In this document: piece by piece, positions 16,755 to 25,189 of the stretch
Layout of the letters: every line of letters starts with the position of its first letter
How positions within the stretch are numbered: position 1 is the first letter of the stretch
NCBI RefSeq assembly: GCF_013249065.1
Contig: NZ_JABRWQ010000001.1
Location: forward strand, 62,001 to 126,000
From: Winogradskyella litoriviva
GTDB lineage: Bacteria > Bacteroidota > Bacteroidia > Flavobacteriales > Flavobacteriaceae
Direction: 5' to 3'
DNA: 64,000 nt
Translations under genes and position numbers: made by a program
The notes under the pieces: generated by a model
What the model was told of the DNA's origin: nothing
Seen by the model: only the letters and a program-made list of their open reading frames with translations
The model's database searches: none

Positions 16755-17732
16755 TTATTTTTTTCTTTCAATTACGTAATCTACCATAAGATTGAGCGAT
16801 GCTTTGTAAGATGAATCTGGGTAATTTGCCAAAATATCTAAAGCTTCTTTTTGAAAGGCTTTCATTTTAGAAACAGCATAATCTAAACCACCATTATCTT
16901 TTACAAAATTAATCACAGCTTTAACTCTGGTTTTATCTTTATTATGATTTTTTACTGAATTGATTAACCAAGATTTCTCCTTTTTAGTGCAATTATTTAA
17001 GACATATATTAATGGTAAGGTCATTTTTTGTTCCTTAATATCAATACCAGTTGGTTTGCCAATGGATTCTTGTCCATAGTCAAATAAATCATCTTTAATC
17101 TGAAATGCCATACCTATTAACTCACCAAATTTGCGCATAGATTCTACTTCTGGAGAATTTGGCTTAACAGATGCAGCACCCAAACTGCAGCAAGCAGCGA
17201 TAAGAGTTGCTGTTTTTTGTCTTATAATTTCGTAATAAACGGCTTCCGTAATATCTAGCTGTCTGGCTTTTTCAATCTGAAGTAATTCGCCCTCACTCAT
17301 TTCTCTTACAGCTACCGAAATAATTTTTAGTAAATCAAAATCATTGTTATCAATGGAAAGCAACAGTCCTTTAGATAACAGAAAATCGCCTATGAGGACT
17401 GCTATTTTATTTTTCCAAAGGGCATTTATAGAGAAAAAACCTCTTCTTCTGTTACTGTCATCTACAACATCATCATGAACTAAAGTAGCTGTATGTATCA
17501 ACTCTATAACCGAAGCACCTCTATAAGTACGTTCACTTACCTCACCATTATTCATCATTTTTGCTACCAAAAAAACAAACATTGGTCGCATTTGTTTTCC
17601 TTTTCGGTTAACAATATAATGTGTAATACGGTTTAATAACGCAACCTTACTTGCCATTGAAAGTTGAAACTTTTGTTCAAAAAGATCCATTTCGTAAGCT
17701 ATAGGTTGTTTTATTTGTTCGGTTATCTTCAT
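16755..17732 (-). CDS. Trans-polyprenyl diphosphate synthase
   Basis: This enzyme lengthens an allylic diphosphate with isopentenyl diphosphate units, probably to make the side chain of menaquinone. The 325-residue product has both Asp-rich motifs: LVHDDVVDDSNRRRG (first, about residues 91-105) and FQIKDDLFDYG (second). Residues just before the first motif are small (TATLVHDD), which usually allows a long chain. It stands alone. It is a downstream user of isoprenoid units made by the mevalonate genes elsewhere in this window. The exact chain length cannot be read from the sequence. Confidence 0.92.
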   Translation of the reverse strand: MKITEQIKQPIAYEMDLFEQKFQLSMASKVALLNRITHYIVNRKGKQMRPMFVFLVAKMMNNGEVSERTYRGASVIELIHTATLVHDDVVDDSNRRRGFFSINALWKNKIAVLIGDFLLSKGLLLSIDNNDFDLLKIISVAVREMSEGELLQIEKARQLDITEAVYYEIIRQKTATLIAACCSLGAASVKPNSPEVESMRKFGELIGMAFQIKDDLFDYGQESIGKPTGIDIKEQKMTLPLIYVLNNCTKKEKSWLINSVKNHNKDKTRVKAVINFVKDNGGLDYAVSKMKAFQKEALDILANYPDSSYKASLNLMVDYVIERKK

Positions 17733-17862
17733 TATTGTTTTTAGAGCTGTAAAATTACAAATTCTATTAGTTTTTATATCTTAAAAATGAAATATAGCAT
17801 TTTAACATTTACAGGTCAGAAATATTTGTAACTTTAGGCAATTAATCCAAAAAATAAAACAC

Positions 17863-19323
17863 ATGAAAAAAATTACTTTACTACTTACTCTTTTTTTTAC
17901 TTCTTCCTTAATTTTTGGTCAAGTTGTATTAACTGAAGATTTTGAAGCTGGGACAACAATTCCTGCAGGTTGGACCAATAATGACATCGCTGGAGGTGGA
18001 GAAATATGGACAATTTCTTCTGGAGCAGACGCAATTGGTTTTACTGCTGGAAACGGATACAACTATAGCCTTGGGGAAATGGATGGAAATTTTGCCTTAT
18101 TTGACAGTGACGGTTACGGAGGAACAATTGCGGAAAACGCTGCTATGGAAAGCCCTACTTTTGATTGTTCAAGCTTAGCATCAGTGACTTTAAGTTATAA
18201 TCATTTTTTTACTTCAGGTTATTCTGCAGAAGGATATGTAGAAGTATCTACCGACGGAACAACTTGGACACAAGTAGCCTTTTATACTGGAGACGCTGCT
18301 GCGAATAGTTCTTTTGGTTTTGAATCAATTGACGTATCTACCGAATTGGCAGGTGCAGCTGCAGCGCAAGTAAGATTTAGATGGGTAGGAAACTATTCTT
18401 GGGCTTGGGCTTTTGATAACGTATCTGTTTTTCAATGTACGGTAGCCGCTCCTGACGCAGTTGCTACGGTAACAACACCAGCTGATGCTGCAACAGGTGT
18501 AGAGATTTTTTATGGTGCACCAGATAACTTAGGTCCTTTTGAATGGGTTGAACCTACTACAGGAGCTGCTATTGATAGCTATAATATTAATCTAGGAGAA
18601 ACTGCTACAGGTGATGATATCGGTACAGTGGAAGGATTTGCTAATGGAAATTCAATAAATTTCGATTGGCAACCAAACACTACGTATTATTGGTCTATTG
18701 ATGCAGTTAATTGTGCAGGTGTAACACCCGGTCCAATTTGGAGCTTTACTACTGCAGCATGTGCTGAAACAGCTGCTCCAGCTTTGGTAACTGCACCATA
18801 TCCTTCGGACGCAGCTGCTGCAGTTGCTTTACAATCACCAGATTATTCAGCAGAATTTAGTTGGACTGCAGCTAACGCTGATGATACTTTTGTTTTAAAT
18901 TTAGGTACAGAAAATCCACCAACACAATCATTTAACGATTTTGAAAATGGAGGAACAATTACTGGTCTAGCCTTAAGTACTACCTATTATTGGAGCGTAG
19001 ATGTAATTAACTGTTTTGGTACAACAACAGGAACTGTTTGGAGTTTTACAACAGACGCAGCCTTAGGTGTTGAAGATAACTTTGACTCTATTAAAACTTT
19101 TAGTGTTTATCCTAATCCAACTTCTGGTACCTTAAATATTAAATCCGCTCAAGATGTTGATAATATTACTGTATTTAACCTATTAGGTCAAAATGTAGCT
19201 AGTTTCTCTAAAAATGAAATTACTAACTCATCAATTGATATGTCTAATTTATCAAAAGGACTGTATTTAGTAAAAATAACTTCTGGTGATAAAACTGAAA
19301 CATTAAGAGTTACAAAAGAGTAA
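17863..19323 (+). CDS. Secreted T9SS cargo with adhesin-like and two fibronectin-III-like repeats
   Basis: The 486-residue product has a signal peptide (..SSLIFG-Q). Residues about 20-195 look like a cleaved-adhesin / jelly-roll domain (LTEDFEAGTTIPAGWTNND ... AFDNVSVFQC). Two repeats of about 95 residues follow, each ending TTYYWS-D--NC-G-T-G--WSFTT. The last 75 residues are a type A sorting domain for the type IX secretion system (SVYPNPTSGTLNIKS ... LSKGLYLVKITSGDKTETLRV), so it should be exported across the outer membrane and attached to the surface. Its ligand is unknown. A strong terminator follows. Confidence 0.9.
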   Translation: MKKITLLLTLFFTSSLIFGQVVLTEDFEAGTTIPAGWTNNDIAGGGEIWTISSGADAIGFTAGNGYNYSLGEMDGNFALFDSDGYGGTIAENAAMESPTFDCSSLASVTLSYNHFFTSGYSAEGYVEVSTDGTTWTQVAFYTGDAAANSSFGFESIDVSTELAGAAAAQVRFRWVGNYSWAWAFDNVSVFQCTVAAPDAVATVTTPADAATGVEIFYGAPDNLGPFEWVEPTTGAAIDSYNINLGETATGDDIGTVEGFANGNSINFDWQPNTTYYWSIDAVNCAGVTPGPIWSFTTAACAETAAPALVTAPYPSDAAAAVALQSPDYSAEFSWTAANADDTFVLNLGTENPPTQSFNDFENGGTITGLALSTTYYWSVDVINCFGTTTGTVWSFTTDAALGVEDNFDSIKTFSVYPNPTSGTLNIKSAQDVDNITVFNLLGQNVASFSKNEITNSSIDMSNLSKGLYLVKITSGDKTETLRVTKE

Positions 19324-19344
19324 AACTTAATGATGTAATAAATT

Positions 19345-19372
19345 AAAAAAGCGGCAATAGCCGCTTTTTTTT
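19345..19372 (+). terminator. Intrinsic terminator after the T9SS cargo gene
   Basis: GCGGC-AATA-GCCGC with A-run before and eight T residues after, 21 bp from the stop codon. The GC-rich stem and long T-run make it a textbook intrinsic terminator. Confidence 0.92.
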
Positions 19373-19534
19373 ATACCCTTTTAAAAAAACCTTACTATTT
19401 ATTTCCGTCATTAGTATTTTCAGTTTTAGCTTTAGCTTTCTCAAATTTTAGATTCATATAATCATAATTATTACATTTACAGCAGATTTAAGCATTAGGT
19501 CTAAAATCCCATTCTTTTTATCAAAGTAAATTTT

Positions 19535-21124
19535 ATGAAAGTACGCGAGCAGTTTATATTGATTTCTATAATAGCAGTTATAGCAATCATTGGTTTATCT
19601 TTTTTTTGGCATCCAATTTTATGGGCATTTTTATTAGTTGGTCCTCTAGTTATTATGGGATTTTTTGATATTATGCAAACTTCACATACCATAAGGCGTA
19701 ACTATCCTTTATTAGGAAGATTTAGATACATGCTAGAATCTGTTAGACCAGAAATAATGCAATATTTTGTAGAAACGGACACGCAAGGAAGACCTTTAAA
19801 TAGAATTTTTAGATCTTTAATTTATCGCAGAGCAAAAGGAGAAAATGACACAGAACCTTTTGGAACACAAATGGATTTATACCATTCTGGATACGAATGG
19901 TTAGAACATTCTATGTATGCAAAGAATAACCCAAAAGACATAGGTGAATTTCCTCGATTAATAATTGGCGGTAAAGATTGTAAACAACCTTACTCATCTA
20001 GCTTATTAAATATTTCTGCTATGAGCTTTGGATCACTGAGTAAAAACGCAGTACTTGCTTTAAACAAAGGTGCCAAAATGGGGAATTTTGCACACAATAC
20101 AGGAGAAGGTGGTATTAGTAATTATCATTTAGAAAATGGTGGTGATTTAATTTGGCAAGTTGGTACAGGATATTTTGGCTGTAGAAAAGAAGATGGTACT
20201 TTTAACGAAGTTACCTTTAGAGAAAATGCCTTAAGACCAGAAGTAAAAATGATTGAGATTAAACTATCTCAAGGTGCTAAACCTGGACATGGAGGAATTT
20301 TACCTGCTTCTAAAAACACAGAAGAAATTGCAAAAATTAGACATGTAAAGCCAGGCATTGCTGTGCATTCTCCTCCTTCTCATTCAGCGTTTTCAAATCC
20401 AATTGAGTTTATGCATTTTATAAAAAAACTTAGAGATCTTTCAGATGGAAAACCAATAGGATTTAAATTATGTTTAGGAAGAAAACAAGAGTTTATGGAT
20501 TTTTGTGAGGCTATGTTAGCTACCGGAATACTTCCAGATTTTATTACTGTAGATGGTGGTGAAGGAGGCACAGGTGCAGCACCTGTTGAATTTTCTAACT
20601 CGATGGGAATGCCGCTTCGTGAAGGTTTAATTTTTGTACACGATACTTTAGTTGGTTTCAACCTAAGAAAAGACATAAAAGTTATCGTTGCAGGAAAAAT
20701 AATTACTGGTTTCCATATGGCAAGAGCTATCGCATTGGGTGCAGATGGCTGTAATAGCGCACGTGCCATGATGCTTTCTATTGGCTGTATACAAGCCTTA
20801 CAATGTAATACTAATACATGTCCTGTAGGTGTTGCAACTCAAAATGCATCCTTGGTTAAAGGATTAGTTGTAGAAGATAAAGCACCAAGAGCAAACCGCT
20901 ATCACGAAGCAACAATCCATAGTTTCTTAGAGTTAGTAGCTGCAGCTGGTTTAAACAGTCCTAGCGAATTAACGAGAGACCATATTAGTAAAAGATCGGG
21001 ACTCTATGATGTTAAAACCTACCATGACATTTATCCTCCGATTAAGGAAGGCTCGCTATTAAATATTGATACTATTCCTGCGGACTACAAAAAATTCTTT
21101 CAAGTAACACGTATTATGAAATAA
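19535..21124 (+). CDS. FMN-binding glutamate synthase family protein, membrane-anchored
   Basis: The 529-residue product begins with two hydrophobic segments (about residues 7-25 and 27-45), then a domain matching the central FMN/iron-sulfur part of the glutamate synthase large subunit: SAMSFGSLSKNAVLALNKGA, EGGISNYHLENGGDLIWQ, GAKPGHGGILPASK, DGGEGGTGAAP and the Cys cluster GCIQALQCNTNTCPVGVATQ. The glutaminase and GXGXG domains of true GltB are absent. Stand-alone proteins like this are common, and their reaction is not well defined. The membrane anchor suggests a partner in the inner membrane. Confidence 0.9.
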   Translation: MKVREQFILISIIAVIAIIGLSFFWHPILWAFLLVGPLVIMGFFDIMQTSHTIRRNYPLLGRFRYMLESVRPEIMQYFVETDTQGRPLNRIFRSLIYRRAKGENDTEPFGTQMDLYHSGYEWLEHSMYAKNNPKDIGEFPRLIIGGKDCKQPYSSSLLNISAMSFGSLSKNAVLALNKGAKMGNFAHNTGEGGISNYHLENGGDLIWQVGTGYFGCRKEDGTFNEVTFRENALRPEVKMIEIKLSQGAKPGHGGILPASKNTEEIAKIRHVKPGIAVHSPPSHSAFSNPIEFMHFIKKLRDLSDGKPIGFKLCLGRKQEFMDFCEAMLATGILPDFITVDGGEGGTGAAPVEFSNSMGMPLREGLIFVHDTLVGFNLRKDIKVIVAGKIITGFHMARAIALGADGCNSARAMMLSIGCIQALQCNTNTCPVGVATQNASLVKGLVVEDKAPRANRYHEATIHSFLELVAAAGLNSPSELTRDHISKRSGLYDVKTYHDIYPPIKEGSLLNIDTIPADYKKFFQVTRIMK

Positions 21125-21226
21125 ACTAAAAGACAATGTTGTATTTGGTCTTTAACTTATTTTAAATTGATCTAATTTAAACACAATTTTACATAGGTCT
21201 TAAGTTAAGTGTGCTTGTTCAAATTG

Positions 21227-21234
21227 TATCTTTG
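21227..21234 (+). promoter_or_regulatory. -7-like box overlapping the proposed FUSC start codon
   Basis: TATCTTTG is a full match to TAnnTTTG and shares its last base with the GTG proposed as start of the FUSC gene. If this is a real promoter, the transcript would begin after the GTG and translation must start further in. No clear TTG lies at the expected -33 distance. Confidence 0.45.
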
Positions 21235-23474
21235 TGCTGAATAATAAAATACATCATCTCATTATAGATTTAATTTCAAAACACGCCAAAGAGTTATTAG
21301 AATTCTTTAAAAGCACAAGCTTTTCAAAAGCTGTATTGGTTAGTTTCGCTGTAACCACTCCAATAATTTTGGGAATTGCAACTAATCATTTAGAAATTGG
21401 GCTTGCGCTTTGTTTTGGAGCTATTTGGTGCTCACCAAGTGATGTTAGCGGAAGATTAAAACATAAGCAAATTGGTATTCTATATTCATCACTTTTGGTT
21501 GTTATAGTGAGTTTTATAGGTGGTTATCTTAAAGATTTAAATTACTTCCTTTTTCCTATTTTAGGTCTATTAACTTTTAGTATTGCTTTTATTTCAATTT
21601 ACGGATTTAGAGCTTCTTTAATTAGCTTTTCTGGATTACTTGCATTAGTATTAAGCTTCGCTAACACTACAAATACACTAGAAAATTATACCTACGCTCT
21701 ATTAATTGGTCTTGGTGGCATATGGTATTTATTACTTTCCACACTATGGTTTTATATTAATCCTAAAGCCCAAACCGAAGAAGCCATAATTAAAACTATT
21801 TTACTTACAGCAGATTTTATTGATATTAGAAAACAAATCATAGGAGAACAAGCTAATAGACAAAATTTACAAACTTCACTCATTAACTTACAAAGTGAAC
21901 TCGCAGAACAACATGTAAGTTTGCGCGAAATATTATTATTATCTAGAAGAAGCTCTGGTAAATCTAATTATAAAAACAGACGTCTAATGGTATTTAGCCA
22001 ATTAGTAGAAATCTTAGAAACTGCTAATGCAAATCCGGTAAATTACGACAAAATGGATGTCTTTTTTGAAATGCATCCGGAAACGAAAAAAAAATTTCAG
22101 AATCTCATTGCCGAATTATCTTATCAATTAAGAACTATAGCCAAAAATCTAAATCAAACTAATGAATTTTCATCAAACAAAATTCTATCTGATGCATTTA
22201 ATAGTTTAGAAAAGGACATTTTAGAATTTAAAAACGAAAATAATTTTGAAGAATACGAACGTTATTTAATGCTTCAAAATTTCTTAGACTATCAAAAAAA
22301 GCAATTTGAAAAACTAAAAAAAATTAAATGGCTCTTAGGAAATCCTGAATTATCAACTGAAGATTATCATGACAACAACAAACTTAAACGGTTTATTGAA
22401 ATACGAGATTATAACCCTAAAATAATACTCCGAAACTTTAGTTTTAGATCTACAATTTTTAAACATTCTTTGCGCTTATCTGTTGCTGTAATGTTAGGTT
22501 ATGCTATTGGATTATTATTCGATTTTCAAAATCCGTATTGGATAATCCTTACCATAATCATTATAATGCGACCAAGTTATGGACTAACAAAAACACGGTC
22601 TAAAGACCGTATGATTGGCACACTCATTGGTGCGGTATTAGCAACCTGCTCAGTGTTTATAATTAATGATCCTTATATTTTTGGAGCGCTTGGTGTTTTA
22701 TCCTTAGTCATTGCATTTTCTATGGTGCAAAAAAACTACAAAGCATCTGCAACTTTTATAACCTTAAGCGTTATATTAATTTACGCCATTTTAGAACCAA
22801 ATATTTTTCAAGTAATACAATTTAGAGTAATTGATACATTAATTGGCGCAGCAATTTCATATTCCACTATGCGCTTAATCTGGCCTGCTTGGTCTATTGC
22901 AGAAATAAGCGACAATATTAAAGATAGTTTACAAGCCAACATAACTTTTTTTAAATCTATCAGTAACTTTTATCAAAAAAAAGGAGAAGTTCCGACTAGT
23001 TTAAAAATAAATAGAAAAGAAGCCTTTTTACAAATGTCTAACTTAAGTTCTGCTTTTCAGCGTATGGCTCAAGAGCCAGAATCTAAGCAAAAACATATTG
23101 ATGAAATTTACGAACTTGTAGTACTTAACCATAGTTGTCTAACCTCTTTAGCTTCTTTGAGTACATACACCCAAAACAACAAAACGTCAAAAGCATCTAA
23201 AGATTTTATCTTAATTGCAGAACATATTATTAAGAATTTAGAGAAAGCTTGTGCAATGATAAAAGATGTTAACTTTAATGATTCTGAAATTAATAAATCT
23301 ATCTTTATTCCAGAACCATATGATTTTCCTAAAAATTTAATAACTAGTGATAGTATATTAAAATCTGACAATGAGCTTACACACAAAGAGGCACATTTAG
23401 TTTGGGAACAACTATATTGGTTACATTCTTTGAGTGAAAAGATGCTAAAACTAACTTTTAAATTTTCGCGTTAA
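21234..23474 (+). CDS. FUSC family transporter (YccS-like)
   Basis: A 746-residue membrane protein with two blocks of hydrophobic segments (about residues 30-180 and 405-560) separated by a cytoplasmic part with coiled-coil character (ENNFEEYERYLMLQNFLDYQKKQFEKL cut across residues 328-360), plus a C-terminal helical part. This duplicated plan is that of FUSC/YccS proteins, linked to export of aromatic acids in some members. There is no ATG at the 5' end: the best start is GTG at 21234, but a promoter-like box overlaps it. The next gene follows after 5 bp and is surely cotranscribed. Confidence 0.85.
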   Translation: MLNNKIHHLIIDLISKHAKELLEFFKSTSFSKAVLVSFAVTTPIILGIATNHLEIGLALCFGAIWCSPSDVSGRLKHKQIGILYSSLLVVIVSFIGGYLKDLNYFLFPILGLLTFSIAFISIYGFRASLISFSGLLALVLSFANTTNTLENYTYALLIGLGGIWYLLLSTLWFYINPKAQTEEAIIKTILLTADFIDIRKQIIGEQANRQNLQTSLINLQSELAEQHVSLREILLLSRRSSGKSNYKNRRLMVFSQLVEILETANANPVNYDKMDVFFEMHPETKKKFQNLIAELSYQLRTIAKNLNQTNEFSSNKILSDAFNSLEKDILEFKNENNFEEYERYLMLQNFLDYQKKQFEKLKKIKWLLGNPELSTEDYHDNNKLKRFIEIRDYNPKIILRNFSFRSTIFKHSLRLSVAVMLGYAIGLLFDFQNPYWIILTIIIIMRPSYGLTKTRSKDRMIGTLIGAVLATCSVFIINDPYIFGALGVLSLVIAFSMVQKNYKASATFITLSVILIYAILEPNIFQVIQFRVIDTLIGAAISYSTMRLIWPAWSIAEISDNIKDSLQANITFFKSISNFYQKKGEVPTSLKINRKEAFLQMSNLSSAFQRMAQEPESKQKHIDEIYELVVLNHSCLTSLASLSTYTQNNKTSKASKDFILIAEHIIKNLEKACAMIKDVNFNDSEINKSIFIPEPYDFPKNLITSDSILKSDNELTHKEAHLVWEQLYWLHSLSEKMLKLTFKFSR

Positions 23475-23479
23475 AATCT

Positions 23480-24364
23480 ATGAAAAATATAAAATCAGCA
23501 CTAATTATATCTGTCATAGTTATTGCAATATCTTTTTTTGCCTTTTACACTTTTACAAACCAAACACCTTTAGGTTCTAAAAAGGATATTGTTAAAGTTG
23601 AACAAAGGCTATCTTCAAAATATACTATTAAAAAAACCTTTAATTTACCTAAAATTCTAAACGAGATAAGTGGACTCGTTTGGCTCAATTATAATACGTT
23701 TGCCTGTATACAAGATGAATCTGGAACAATTTTTATATACAATACAGAAGAACACACTATTACAAATAGAATAAAATTTGCTGGTAAAGGTGATTACGAA
23801 GGACTTGCTATAAATAATTTAGACGCCTATGTTTTGCGAAGCGATGGTCTAATATATGAAGTAAAAAATTACAGCTCAGAAAATCTTGAAACCACAAAAA
23901 TTAAAACCTCATTTAAAGGGTATAATAACATGGAGAGTTTAACTTTAGATAAAGAAAACAACCAGTTACTTATTACACCTAAAGATTATGATTTAGGAAA
24001 AAAACATATTAAAAGTATCTATAAAATCCCACTTACTACTAAGCTAATGGATGCCAATCCTGTTATTAATATTGATTTAAAAGCCGATATTTTAAAAGAC
24101 TTTAGACGCAAAAAAATTCATGAAACTTTATGTCCATCTGATATTGCTATACACCCAAAAACTAAAGACATATATGTATTAGAAGGTAGAAATCCAAAAC
24201 TCTTAATTTTGAATAATGCAGGAAAAATAAAAGATGTTTTTGAATTAGACAAACACAAATTTGCTCAACCAGAAGGTATTACATTTAGTGATGATGGTCG
24301 TTTATTTATCTCTAATGAAGCTAACAAAGAGAGAGCTAATATTCTAGAAGTAGAGTTGAAATAG
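23480..24364 (+). CDS. SdiA-regulated-type beta-propeller protein
   Basis: The 294-residue product has one N-terminal membrane segment or signal (ALIISVIVIAISFFAFYTF, about residues 7-25) and then a domain of the SdiA-regulated family, a beta-propeller (LPKILNEISGLVWLNYNTF, GKGDYEGLAIN, CPSDIAIHPKTKDIYVLEG, FAQPEGITFSDDGRLFISNE). Members are predicted to be extracytoplasmic; no reaction is established. It is 5 bp downstream of the FUSC gene, so the two may act together at the envelope. A long terminator follows. Confidence 0.88.
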   Translation: MKNIKSALIISVIVIAISFFAFYTFTNQTPLGSKKDIVKVEQRLSSKYTIKKTFNLPKILNEISGLVWLNYNTFACIQDESGTIFIYNTEEHTITNRIKFAGKGDYEGLAINNLDAYVLRSDGLIYEVKNYSSENLETTKIKTSFKGYNNMESLTLDKENNQLLITPKDYDLGKKHIKSIYKIPLTTKLMDANPVINIDLKADILKDFRRKKIHETLCPSDIAIHPKTKDIYVLEGRNPKLLILNNAGKIKDVFELDKHKFAQPEGITFSDDGRLFISNEANKERANILEVELK

Positions 24365-24405
24365 CTTTACAGGATTGCTGCGCATCCTCTAAAACTCCGC
24401 TTTGA

Positions 24406-24465
24406 AAATAGTTTCAACAAAAAAACGCTCAAGCAAGCTTGGCGTTTTTTCTTTTGAAACTATTT
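24406..24465. terminator. Long two-part hairpin terminator between beta-propeller gene and tRNA
   Basis: An outer 12-bp perfect stem (AAATAGTTTCAA with TTGAAACTATTT) encloses an inner stem (CGC-T-CAAGC with GCTTG-GCG) followed by six T residues. It can end the plus-strand transcript and also the minus-strand tRNA transcript, which stops just before it. Confidence 0.8.
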
Positions 24466-24470
24466 ATTCG

Positions 24471-24544
24471 TGACCTCGAGAGGATTCGAACCTCCAACCC
24501 TCAGAGCCGAAATCTGATATTCTATCCAGTTGAACTACGAGGCC
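24471..24544 (-). tRNA. tRNA-Arg (anticodon TCG)
   Basis: The minus strand folds into a full cloverleaf. The acceptor stem is GGCCTCG with CGAGGTC (one G-T pair), the anticodon stem TCAGA with TCTGA and the loop TTTCGGC, which puts TCG at positions 34-36. The T-arm has the conserved TTCGAAT loop. The discriminator base is A and CCA is not encoded. It should read CGA and, by wobble, related Arg codons. Confidence 0.95.
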
Positions 24545-24576
24545 TTATTTACCTAAAAAAATCAGGTATATTTCTT

Positions 24577-25026
24577 CTAAGTTAATTTGGATTTAACAAT
24601 ACTAGAAATAGTTTTACCATCAGCTTTACCTGCCAATGTTTTACTTACCATTCCCATTACCTTACCCATATCTTTCATGCCTTCTGCACCTGTGGCTGCA
24701 ATTGTTTTCTCTACCTCAGCTGTAATCTCTTCTTCAGAAAGCTGCGTTGGCAAAAACTGGCTAATAATTTCTGCTTGTGCCAATTCTGGTTCAGCTAAAT
24801 CATTACGATCTTGTTCTAAAAATATTGCAGCACTATCTTTTCGTTGCTTAACCATTTTTGATAAGATTTTTATTTCTTGTTCTTCGGAAATCTCTTCCTT
24901 AGACCCAGTAGCTGTTTGTGCTAATAATATTTCTGATTTTACAGCTCTTAAAGCAGCTAAAGCGGTTTGATCTTTTGCTTTCATTGCCGCCTTCATAGCA
25001 GTCATTATATCAACTTGTAAACTCAT
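24577..25026 (-). CDS. GatB/YqeY domain protein
   Basis: The 149-residue protein is a stand-alone YqeY-type domain (LQVDIMTAMKAAMKAKDQ, TALAALRAVKSEILLAQT, LSEEEITAEVEKTIAATGA, MGKVMGMVSKTLAGKADG), equal to the tRNA-binding tail of the amidotransferase subunit GatB. Its function alone is not established; a link with tRNA or translation is likely. It lies downstream of ftsZ but has its own -7 box and is separated from ftsZ by a strong terminator. A tRNA gene follows on the same strand. Confidence 0.92.
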   Translation of the reverse strand: MSLQVDIMTAMKAAMKAKDQTALAALRAVKSEILLAQTATGSKEEISEEQEIKILSKMVKQRKDSAAIFLEQDRNDLAEPELAQAEIISQFLPTQLSEEEITAEVEKTIAATGAEGMKDMGKVMGMVSKTLAGKADGKTISSIVKSKLT

Positions 25027-25051
25027 AACTTTATCCTTTTATTAAGAAGCG

Positions 25052-25059
25052 CAAAGATA
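25052..25059 (-). promoter_or_regulatory. -7 promoter box of the yqeY-like gene
   Basis: TATCTTTG on the minus strand matches TAnnTTTG and lies 26 bp before the start codon, downstream of the ftsZ terminator. No TTG is seen at the normal -33 distance. The position supports separate transcription of this gene. Confidence 0.55.
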
Positions 25060-25110
25060 CTAAAAACTTTGGCTTGCTATACATAAACGGTATGCATTTA
25101 GCAAAGCTTA

Positions 25111-25153
25111 AAAAACAAAAAGCCCAAATAGCTGGAGGGACTATTTGGGCTTT
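25111..25153 (-). terminator. Terminator of the dcw operon after ftsZ
   Basis: AAAGCCCAAATAG and CTATTTGGGCTTT form a perfect 13-bp stem with a 9-base loop. Read on the minus strand it is followed by TT-G-TTTTTT. It lies 37 bp beyond the ftsZ stop and ends the long cell-wall/division transcript. Confidence 0.9.
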
Positions 25154-25189
25154 AACTAAGTGTTTTTACACCATAAACATAACGCGATA

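Noticed and set aside
19395..19457. Tiny minus-strand open frame (MNLKFEKAKAKTENTNDGNK)
   Set aside because: Only 20 codons, no promoter or ribosome site I can point to, and no known family. It could be a real small protein, but nothing supports it beyond its Lys/Glu composition.
20380..20769. 129-residue minus-strand frame inside the glutamate-synthase-like gene
   Set aside because: Lies fully within a well conserved coding region on the other strand.
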